Below, in pieces: positions 1 through 5,169 of a stretch of DNA of 6,743 nt; position 1 is the stretch's first letter, and the number at the start of each line of letters is the position of its first letter. Under the pieces are notes generated by a model. That model saw only the letters and a list, made by a program, of their open reading frames with translations, searched no databases and was not told where the DNA came from. Position numbers and translations under genes: made by a program. Source of the stretch: Cytophagia bacterium (GTDB taxonomy: Bacteria > Bacteroidota > Bacteroidia > Cytophagales > Cyclobacteriaceae); assembly GCA_013373005.1 (NCBI GenBank), contig JABXIP010000198.1, forward strand, positions 1-6,743. The letters are read 5' to 3'.

Positions 1-333
1 CAAACCCTCAAGAATATTGTACATGATATTGAGTCTGAGGTTGGGGTTGATTATATCCAGAAAACTGTAGGGGAGTACTTCCAGATTAGCGTGGAAGATT
101 TAAAAGATAAGACTCGAAAAAAGGAGATTGTAATTGCCCGTCAGGTAGCCATGTATCTTTGTAAAGAATACACCAACCATTCCCTTAAATCTATAGGTTA
201 TCATTTTGGTGGCAGAGATCACAGCACCGTAATCCATGCGGTTCAGTCGGTCAGCGATATGATGGACATTGATCAGAAGTTTGGTCAGGCTATTGAAGGG
301 CTGAAGAAGAAGATGAAAATGAAATTGGTTTAA
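1..333 (+). CDS. dnaA: DnaA chromosomal replication initiator, C-terminal part (5' truncated by window edge)
   Basis: Frame 1 is open from the first base to the TAA at 331-333 and gives the last 110 residues of DnaA; the true start lies left of the window, so the GTG at 91 is only an internal codon. DnaA binds DnaA boxes at oriC and melts the origin with ATP. What is visible is the end of the AAA+ region linker and all of domain IV, the helix-turn-helix DNA-binding domain. It carries the family signature IGYHFGGRDHSTVIHAV, in which the RDHSTV core contacts the DnaA box. The phrase YFQISVEDLKDKTRKKEIVIARQVAMYL just before it is also standard domain IV. The C-terminus ends in a lysine-rich tail (KKKMKMKLV). 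A strong hairpin terminator follows 19 nt downstream. No DnaA-box cluster is visible here, so this is not evidence of an adjacent origin. The identification is very secure. Confidence 0.97.
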   Translation, partial: QTLKNIVHDIESEVGVDYIQKTVGEYFQISVEDLKDKTRKKEIVIARQVAMYLCKEYTNHSLKSIGYHFGGRDHSTVIHAVQSVSDMMDIDQKFGQAIEGLKKKMKMKLV

Positions 334-352
334 TTACCAACCGTTATAAACG

Positions 353-380
353 AAAAAAGGGGCATTAGCCCCTTTTTTTT
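353..380. terminator. Bidirectional Rho-independent terminator between dnaA and the convergent secreted-protein gene
   Basis: There is a perfect 11-bp stem, AAAAAAGGGGC (353-363) with GCCCCTTTTTT (368-378), closed by an ATTA loop. The + strand ends in eight T's (373-380) and the minus strand reads six T's after its GGGGC/GCCCC stem. It lies 19 nt after the dnaA stop and 18 nt after the minus-strand gene's stop, so it can serve both convergent transcripts. Confidence 0.93.
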
Positions 381-398
381 GCTTAAACCTCCTCAGAA

Positions 399-992
399 TT
401 ATTTCTTCAAAGAAAGTGATTGTATGAAATTTTTACATTCTGTAGACATCATTACAGTGTATTGACCATTATCAAGTTTAGAAAGGTCAAATCGCTTCAA
501 GTGGTCTGCAGATACTTTTTCGTAAGCCAACCTGTTTGAGTCGTTATCGAAAATCGAAACCCAAATTTCTTTAGTTACCTGATCAGCGAAAGCTACATTC
601 AGCTTGTCACCAACTACACTAATGGTTGGTTTTACGATGGTTACCTCATCGGCATTTTTAATCACTGCAGAAGTATTCTCAACGATCACCGGAATTGCAG
701 TGAAAGTGTTGTTGTTTTCAACCTCTATAGTGTATTCACCCGCAGGCATTTCAGACATGTCTAGTCTTTTGGCATAGTTTGAGCCATCAACAACTGTCTC
801 TTTATAAAATACTCTTCCGTTACCGCTCTTAAGCGTGATGTCTGTTTTTGCCGCTCCATAACCATATGCTACAACTGCTATGGTTTTTGCTTCTACACTC
901 TTTACCTTAACAGTTGGTTTGTCATTAGCGATTGCAAGTGTTGAGATCATAACCATTACGATTGTCAACATTACTTTTTTCATATTCTTCAT
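399..992 (-). CDS. Small secreted protein with two tandem beta-rich modules, function unknown
   Basis: A 197-residue protein that I cannot assign to a named function. Residues 1-22 are a signal peptide: lysines, a hydrophobic core of VMLTIVMVMISTL, then AIA before ND, which fits signal peptidase I cleavage after A22. The mature part contains the same module twice, at about 27-106 and 121-195. The best-matching segments are KRLDMSEMPAGEYTIEVE (75-92) and KRFDLSKLDNGQYTVMMS (166-183). The pattern 'D-S-x-G-x-YT' followed by a final strand is reminiscent of the type IX secretion sorting-tail fold (TIGR04183-like) and of short Ig-like Bacteroidetes domains such as DUF3244; both comparisons are from memory. 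No enzyme motif is seen. The start chosen (990-992) has an A-rich leader without Shine-Dalgarno; ATG at 981-983 (M4) is an equally possible start. It is convergent with dnaA and divergent from the AraC-type regulator, which may control it. Confidence 0.85.
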   Translation of the reverse strand: MKNMKKVMLTIVMVMISTLAIANDKPTVKVKSVEAKTIAVVAYGYGAAKTDITLKSGNGRVFYKETVVDGSNYAKRLDMSEMPAGEYTIEVENNNTFTAIPVIVENTSAVIKNADEVTIVKPTISVVGDKLNVAFADQVTKEIWVSIFDNDSNRLAYEKVSADHLKRFDLSKLDNGQYTVMMSTECKNFIQSLSLKK

Positions 993-1030
993 TTTGCTAA
1001 TTGTTTTCAGTTTTAAACCAATTACGATTA

Positions 1031-1038
1031 CAAAGGTA
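1031..1038 (-). promoter_or_regulatory. Candidate -7 element for the secreted-protein gene
   Basis: On the minus strand this reads TACCTTTG, an exact match to the Bacteroidetes -7 consensus TAnnTTTG, placed 38 nt before the ATG at 992. A TTTG exists further upstream, but 27 nt away instead of the usual 19-21, so the -33 half is not convincing. It would give a short leader of roughly 30 nt. Confidence 0.45.
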
Positions 1039-1129
1039 TAGGAGCGGGCATGGCTGTACTACCACCAAATTGGTAATTATGTGTGCTAAATTAACTCACT
1101 AGTATATGTGATTTCCCTATTTTGGTATT

Positions 1130-1158
1130 TTAGCATATAAAGTGGTTAAATTAGCATA
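1130..1158. promoter_or_regulatory. Direct repeat with 21-bp periodicity, candidate AraC-family operator
   Basis: TTAGCATA occurs at 1130-1137 and again at 1151-1158, exactly 21 bp apart, i.e. two helical turns on the same DNA face. Similarity extends leftwards (G-N-T-A before each copy). An inverted copy of the core, TGCTAA, lies at 1084-1089. AraC-type regulators carry two helix-turn-helix motifs and classically bind direct half-sites about 21 bp apart. The repeat sits between a divergent AraC-family gene and its neighbour, just upstream of the regulator's own candidate -7 element. Binding is inferred. Confidence 0.4.
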
Positions 1159-1180
1159 GGTTATGAGGAACCCTTTTGTC

Positions 1181-1188
1181 TAATTTTG
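1181..1188 (+). promoter_or_regulatory. Candidate -7 element for the AraC-family regulator gene
   Basis: TAATTTTG matches TAnnTTTG exactly and ends 29 nt before the ATG at 1218, giving a leader of about 20-25 nt. No clear TTTG -33 box is found 19-21 nt upstream; the second TTAGCATA repeat ends 22 nt upstream, so an activator or repressor bound there would touch or overlap the -33 region. Confidence 0.4.
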
Positions 1189-1217
1189 GCTTATAGTTCC
1201 GGTTAAACAGAAAGTCT

Positions 1218-2093
1218 ATGCCTAATAAACCAGCATTAGAACAGATAAATCCGGCTTTTGGAAGTAGCTTTTTGGTAAGGCAGTATAATCAGTCATGTGA
1301 GAATACGCTGGCCAATTGGCATTTTCATCCGGAGGTGGAGTTGATATATGTGAAGGGAGGAACTGGAAAGCGCCATATTGGAAGACATATGTCTTATTTC
1401 AATGATGGAGATCTGGTTTTAATGGGAGCTTATTTGCCTCATTATGGTTTCACTGATCGCCTGACTGGCAACAGCTCCGAAACAGTAGTACAATTCAAAC
1501 AAGATTTTCTTGGCGAATCATTTTTCAATATTCCTGAAATGAATGGCATCAAGCAGCTGCTTGAGCTCTCTAAAAAGGGTATGGCATTTCATGGTAAAAC
1601 CAAAGATGCAGTTGGGAAGAAGATTGAACAGCTGGCTCATGCCGACCAATTTGGCAGGCTGATGGGCCTTATTTCTATTCTCAATGACCTGCATCGTTCC
1701 GAAGAATATAGCGTGTTGAATGCTGACGGTGTTGCAATGACTGTAGACACCAAAGACAATGAGCGGATGAATGAAGTGTACAGTTATATAAGGAATAACT
1801 TTAAGGAGCATATTTCATTAGATGAAATTGCCGATGAGATAAACATGACAGTGCCCGCCTTCTGTAGATACTTCAAAAAGAGCTCAAGAAAGACCTTTAC
1901 CAAATTTGTGAATGAATATAGAGTGGTGCATGCTTCGAAGTTATTGGCCGAGACCTCTCTTCCTATAACTGAGGTTAGCTTTGAAAGTGGTTTCAATAAC
2001 TTCTCGCACTTCAATAAGTCTTTTAAGGAGTTTACAGGAAAGAGCCCTTCTTCCTACAGAAAAGAGTTTAAGAATATCATTTTAGAGGGATAG
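1218..2093 (+). CDS. AraC-family transcriptional regulator with N-terminal cupin domain
   Basis: A 291-residue one-component regulator of normal family length. Residues about 20-140 form an AraC-type cupin sensor domain: the WHFHPEVELIYV stretch at 34-45 (H35, H37, E41) followed by a GDLVLMG strand and LPHYG is the usual small-molecule-binding barrel. Residues about 180-282 are the DNA-binding domain with two helix-turn-helix motifs: HISLDEIADEINMTVPAFCRYFKK (198-221) and LPITEVSFESGFNNFSHFNKSFKEFTG (248-274), ending in the AraC signature KSPSSYRK. The inducer cannot be read from sequence; in Bacteroidota such proteins often sense sugars or other metabolites. ATG at 1218 is the natural start because the cupin begins soon after it; no Shine-Dalgarno is seen. 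It is transcribed divergently from the small secreted-protein gene, and a 21-bp-spaced direct repeat lies between them, suggesting autoregulation or control of the neighbour. Confidence 0.93.
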   Translation: MPNKPALEQINPAFGSSFLVRQYNQSCENTLANWHFHPEVELIYVKGGTGKRHIGRHMSYFNDGDLVLMGAYLPHYGFTDRLTGNSSETVVQFKQDFLGESFFNIPEMNGIKQLLELSKKGMAFHGKTKDAVGKKIEQLAHADQFGRLMGLISILNDLHRSEEYSVLNADGVAMTVDTKDNERMNEVYSYIRNNFKEHISLDEIADEINMTVPAFCRYFKKSSRKTFTKFVNEYRVVHASKLLAETSLPITEVSFESGFNNFSHFNKSFKEFTGKSPSSYRKEFKNIILEG

Positions 2094-2130
2094 CTCAAAT
2101 AATCCTAGAGCATTGATCACCGGTTTTTTT

Positions 2131-2152
2131 ATTTCGAGCGTAGCCGAGAAAT
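2131..2152. repeat. Imperfect palindrome resembling a dispersed Bacteroidota intergenic repeat
   Basis: ATTTCGAGCGTAGCCGAG followed by AAAT forms an imperfect hairpin: TCG(A)GC pairs with GCCGA around a GTA loop, with flanking ATT/AAT arms. From memory, very similar phrases (ATTTCGAGCG...CGAGAAATC) recur between genes in many Bacteroidota genomes, like REP elements. Only one copy is present in this window, so repetitiveness is not shown here. Confidence 0.4.
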
Positions 2153-2194
2153 CCGTAAGATTTGGAATCTATTGCTGAGGTTGGGATGAAAAAG

Positions 2195-2225
2195 AAAAGC
2201 CCTAACGATACCGTCAGGGCTTTTT
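2195..2225. terminator. Bidirectional Rho-independent terminator between araC-type gene and htrA
   Basis: A 9-bp perfect stem, AAAAGCCCT (2195-2203) with AGGGCTTTT (2216-2224), continues after one mismatch as ACG/CGT around an ATAC loop. The + strand continues into T's (2221-2225) and the minus strand reads TTTT followed by CTTTTTC. It lies 102 nt after the regulator's stop and 20 nt after the stop of the minus-strand protease gene, so it best fits the protease transcript while also ending the convergent one. Confidence 0.9.
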
Positions 2226-2244
2226 AGCTTACTCAATTACAGAT

Positions 2245-3714
2245 TTATTGGAATCTGTAGGTCAATGTCTTCTGATTGCCTGCCTTATCTATTATCTCGA
2301 AATAAATTCGACCATAGTAGTTCTGTATATATTTGGCAACACCTTCCGGGTTATTGGTAAACTGACGGTTGATCGATAGAATCACATCTCCTTCGTTCAA
2401 GTCTAGCCTTCTCATAAAGCCTCTTTCCTTGTCTATCTTAGAAATTTTAACTCCCGCTCTTACCTTCAAACTTTCTTTCTCAGAGGCAGTAAGTTTTCTC
2501 AGCTCTGCTCCCAGATAGTTAGAGAAGTAGAAGTCTTCTTTCGACAGAGCATCAGCGCCTAGAATATCTGTGTCTCCATAAACATTTTCAAGCACCATTT
2601 CTGTCTCTAAAAGTCTTCCGTTTCTTTCATATTGAATAGTTACTTTATCGCCAGGAGACTTAGCTGTAATTACTTCTTCAAAGCTGGATCTACTTCCAAT
2701 GTCCCTGTTGTTTACTTTTCTAATAATATCGCCTTCTCTCATGCCTGCTTCATCGGCAGCACCATCTCTTCTAATGCTTTCAATCAATACGCCATTAAGG
2801 TTCTTAGTGCCAATTTTGCTGGCAATACTCTCATCAATATCTAGCACCTCAGCACCGGTGAAGGCTTTCTGTACTACCTTATATTTTTTCAGGTCCTCGA
2901 CAATTTTTACCACAATGTCTGAAGGAACTGCAAAGCCATAACCGGCATAAGAACCAGTTCTTGAAATAATAGAGGTGTTGATTCCTATTAAGTCACCATT
3001 AATATCGACCAAAGCACCACCCGAGTTACCCGGGTTAATCGCGGCATCGGTTTGAATGTATTGCTCAATAGGGAAGTTTTCTCTTACAGCATTGGCTTCA
3101 CCGCCAAGTGCACTTACAATACCTGCAGTTACGGTAGAAGTTAGGTTGAAAGGGTTACCTACGGCTAACACCCAATCTCCTACACTCACAGAGCTGCTTT
3201 TGGCAATATCAATGGCGGGGAGATTGTCTGCATCTATTTTCAATACTGCAATGTCCATATTAGGGTCGGTACCCACTAACTGAGCTCTATAAGTTCTCTT
3301 TTCATGCTGAACCTCAATTTCATCGGCTCCTTTAATAACATGGTTGTTGGTAATGATATATCCGTCTTTAGAATAAATTACCCCTGAACCGCTTCCGATA
3401 GCTACTTCACTTGTAGGTACATCTCTACCATAGAGATAGTCCATTAGAGACATGCTCCTTCTTCCTCTCTGAAGATTTTTGATGTACACCACGCTATGAA
3501 CACTTTTAGATGCTGCTTCTCTGAAGTCTACCGGTAAGGCAGCTCGCTCAGAGTAAGTAGGCTCATAATCCATAGTATTACTCACTTGCTGAAATGCCGG
3601 AACTTCGCGAACAATTTCGGTTACTCGTTCTTCCTGAATAAATTCCTGATATATAAAAGCGCCCCCCAATCCGGCCAGGAAGGCTACTAGAATGATTTTG
3701 AAGTTACTTTTCAT
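2245..3714 (-). CDS. HtrA/Deg-family (Do-like) periplasmic serine protease, two PDZ domains
   Basis: A 489-residue trypsin-like protease/chaperone that degrades or refolds damaged envelope proteins. Numbered from the ATG at 3714: a hydrophobic N-terminal segment at 5-22 (FKIILVAFLAGLGGAFIY) without a clear signal-peptidase site, so probably a membrane anchor; a linker to about 65; the protease domain at about 66-280; PDZ1 about 285-375; PDZ2 about 395-485. The catalytic triad is intact: H125 (ITNNHV), D154 (NMDIAVLKI) and S231 (GNSGG). The two-PDZ layout matches DegP/DegQ more than single-PDZ DegS. A longer reading frame begins at GTG 3738 (eight extra residues), but AAAGGA placed 7 nt before the ATG at 3714 and the better N-terminus favour ATG. 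It is divergent from dxr-rseP, whose second product is the site-2 envelope-stress protease, which hints at a common envelope-quality role. A strong terminator follows 20 nt after its stop. degQ and htrA are both used for such genes; I leave the symbol open. Confidence 0.95.
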   Translation of the reverse strand: MKSNFKIILVAFLAGLGGAFIYQEFIQEERVTEIVREVPAFQQVSNTMDYEPTYSERAALPVDFREAASKSVHSVVYIKNLQRGRRSMSLMDYLYGRDVPTSEVAIGSGSGVIYSKDGYIITNNHVIKGADEIEVQHEKRTYRAQLVGTDPNMDIAVLKIDADNLPAIDIAKSSSVSVGDWVLAVGNPFNLTSTVTAGIVSALGGEANAVRENFPIEQYIQTDAAINPGNSGGALVDINGDLIGINTSIISRTGSYAGYGFAVPSDIVVKIVEDLKKYKVVQKAFTGAEVLDIDESIASKIGTKNLNGVLIESIRRDGAADEAGMREGDIIRKVNNRDIGSRSSFEEVITAKSPGDKVTIQYERNGRLLETEMVLENVYGDTDILGADALSKEDFYFSNYLGAELRKLTASEKESLKVRAGVKISKIDKERGFMRRLDLNEGDVILSINRQFTNNPEGVAKYIQNYYGRIYFEIIDKAGNQKTLTYRFQ

Positions 3715-3721
3715 AATTTTT

Positions 3722-3727
3722 TCCTTT
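3722..3727 (-). promoter_or_regulatory. Ribosome binding site that decides the htrA start
   Basis: The minus strand reads AAAGGA here, 7 nt before ATG 3712-3714. It is the only good Shine-Dalgarno-like site found in front of a gene in this window, and it lies inside the reading frame that the alternative GTG at 3738 would open, so it argues for the shorter protein. Confidence 0.65.
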
Positions 3728-3805
3728 CTCTTCTTCACTATTTGACAAAAAACATACTAAACGTATTGAGTCTGACATTTTGTAAGTTTTTTCCGTCTTA
3801 CCTAT

Positions 3806-3813
3806 CAAAAATA
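3806..3813 (-). promoter_or_regulatory. Candidate -7 element for the htrA-type protease gene
   Basis: The minus strand reads TATTTTTG, an exact TAnnTTTG match, about 90 nt before the ATG at 3714. No TTTG -33 partner is visible at the expected distance, so it could be a chance match in A+T-rich DNA or a promoter needing an activator or alternative sigma factor. Confidence 0.3.
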
Positions 3814-3853
3814 CGCAGCTGACACTATAAGGATTTCAGGTTCCTGTTAATTA

Positions 3854-3871
3854 AGGTTAAACTCATAACCT
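3854..3871. repeat. Short inverted repeat in the htrA-dxr divergent region
   Basis: AGGTTA (3854-3859) and TAACCT (3866-3871) are perfect inverted arms with a 6-nt spacer, located between the outward-facing promoters. The size and position suit a dimeric regulator's operator, but a 6-bp match in a region of about 290 bp is weak evidence. Confidence 0.2.
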
Positions 3872-3908
3872 GAAGATAAGGGTCTCTGTTTGTAGCTTTA
3901 CTGTCGGG

Positions 3909-3939
3909 TTTGGTACACTTTGAAAAAGGTCTAAATTTG
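3909..3939 (+). promoter_or_regulatory. Bacteroidetes-type housekeeping promoter for dxr-rseP
   Basis: A -33 TTTG (3909-3912) is followed after exactly 19 nt by TAAATTTG (3932-3939), a full match to the TTTG...TAnnTTTG promoter recognised by the Bacteroidetes primary sigma factor. Transcription should start near 3943-3947, leaving a leader of about 60 nt before the dxr start at 4009. AGGGCT is directly repeated at 3941-3946 and 3951-3956 at the presumed start of the transcript. Confidence 0.7.
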
Positions 3940-4008
3940 CAGGGCTGTTAAGGGCTTAGGACCAAACAAATACAGCTTTGAACAGATATAAAATCTAAAA
4001 ACTTCTCC

Positions 4009-5166
4009 TTGACTTCAGAGAAAAAGCACATAGCCATTTTGGGCTCAACCGGTTCAATAGGTACACAGGCCCTCGATGTTATAGAATCCCACAAGGATAA
4101 ATTTGAGGTAGAAGTGCTTACAGCAGGTAATAATGCTGATTTACTGATTCAGCAGGCAAAAAAGTTCAACCCAAATGTTGTAGTCATTGGAAATGAGGCA
4201 CATTACGACAATGTATATGATGCTCTAGATCCATTGGGTATTAAGGTCTATGCTGGTGACAATGCGCTTTCTTCGGTGGTGACTATGGATTCAATCCATA
4301 TGGTGTTGACAGCTTTAGTGGGCTATGCAGGACTCAAACCTACCATCTCAGCCATTGAAGCTGGGAAGCATATTGCTCTCGCTAATAAAGAGACCTTAGT
4401 GGTTGCCGGAGATTTAATTACACAATTGGCGCAGGAGAAGGCTGTGAATATTTATCCGGTTGACTCTGAGCATTCGGCTATTTTTCAATGTCTCGTTGGG
4501 GAATTTCATAACCCAATTGAGAAGATCATATTGACTGCTTCAGGTGGACCATTTAGGGGAAAAACCAGAGCAGATTTGGCCAGTGCAACCAAGGCTCAAG
4601 CCTTGAAGCATCCAAATTGGGAAATGGGGGCGAAGATCACCATAGATTCTGCCAGTTTGATGAACAAGGGCTTGGAGGTGATAGAAGCCAAATGGCTTTT
4701 CGGCTTAAAGAAGGAGCAGATTGAAGTGGTGGTTCATCCGCAGTCTATCGTTCACTCTCTTGTCCAGTTTGAAGACGGGAGTATGAAAGCGCAGCTTGGA
4801 CTACCCGATATGAAATTGCCAATTCAGTATGCTCTGGGTTATCCTCAAAGATTGAAATCGGACTTTCCGAGATTCAGCTTTTTAGATTACCCACAACTTA
4901 CCTTTGAACAGCCCGACACAAAAACTTTCAGAAATTTACAGCTGGCTTTCGATGCATTGGATGCTGAAGGTAATATGCCTTGTATCTTGAATGCAGCCAA
5001 TGAAGTGGCAGTTGAGAAGTTTTTGAATGATGAAATTGGCTTTTTGGAAATGTCTGACTTGATTGCACATTGCATGCACAAGGTATCTTTTATTAAAAAG
5101 CCTTCGTATGAGGATTACGTCCTCTCGGATAAAGAAACAAGAATAATAGCTAACGCATTTAAATAA
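4009..5166 (+). CDS. dxr: 1-deoxy-D-xylulose 5-phosphate reductoisomerase (MEP pathway)
   Basis: Also called ispC. This cytoplasmic enzyme rearranges and reduces DXP to 2-C-methyl-D-erythritol 4-phosphate with NADPH and a divalent metal; it is the fosmidomycin target and the committed step of the MEP isoprenoid route. The 385 residues are close to the E. coli length (398). Visible landmarks: the NADPH-binding glycine motif GSTGSIG (12-18); LANKETLV (124-131); metal ligands D152 and E154 in PVDSEHSAIFQ and E223 in MNKGLEVIEAK; the mobile substrate loop TASGGPFR (176-183); HPNWEMG (201-207); and the C-terminal helical domain with NAANEVAVEKFL (328-339). The start is unusual: TTG at 4009. The frame is closed by TGA at 3979-3981 and holds no ATG or GTG between that and the TTG; later ATGs would delete the nucleotide-binding motif. 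It is the first gene of a two-gene operon, ending 3 nt before rseP, and has a strong promoter of its own. Confidence 0.97.
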   Translation: MTSEKKHIAILGSTGSIGTQALDVIESHKDKFEVEVLTAGNNADLLIQQAKKFNPNVVVIGNEAHYDNVYDALDPLGIKVYAGDNALSSVVTMDSIHMVLTALVGYAGLKPTISAIEAGKHIALANKETLVVAGDLITQLAQEKAVNIYPVDSEHSAIFQCLVGEFHNPIEKIILTASGGPFRGKTRADLASATKAQALKHPNWEMGAKITIDSASLMNKGLEVIEAKWLFGLKKEQIEVVVHPQSIVHSLVQFEDGSMKAQLGLPDMKLPIQYALGYPQRLKSDFPRFSFLDYPQLTFEQPDTKTFRNLQLAFDALDAEGNMPCILNAANEVAVEKFLNDEIGFLEMSDLIAHCMHKVSFIKKPSYEDYVLSDKETRIIANAFK

Positions 5167-5169
5167 TTA

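Noticed and set aside
1..400. A replication origin next to dnaA
   Set aside because: No TTATCCACA-like DnaA boxes or A+T-rich unwinding repeats are seen on this side; only the 3' end of dnaA and a terminator.
1062..1073. CCAA-A-TTGG near-palindrome upstream of the secreted-protein promoter
   Set aside because: Only four paired bases per arm around one A; too short to support as an operator.
1518..1811. Minus-strand open frames inside the AraC-type gene (also 1784-2014)
   Set aside because: They lie wholly antisense to a well-supported gene, have no recognisable domain, and are shadows of its codon use.
2632..3283. Plus-strand open frames inside the HtrA-like gene
   Set aside because: Antisense to the catalytic and PDZ domains, low-complexity Ser/Leu-rich translations without motifs.
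3715..3738. GTG at 3738 as the start of the HtrA-like protease (eight more residues)
   Set aside because: It is in frame, but the AAAGGA ribosome site lies within this extension and is properly spaced from the ATG at 3714, and the ATG gives a normal short, basic N-terminus before the hydrophobic segment.
3742..3777. TTGACA at 3742-3747 as a sigma70-like -35 box on the + strand
   Set aside because: No matching -10 at 16-18 bp, it lies far from dxr, and this phylum uses TTTG/TAnnTTTG promoters. A clear one exists at 3909-3939.
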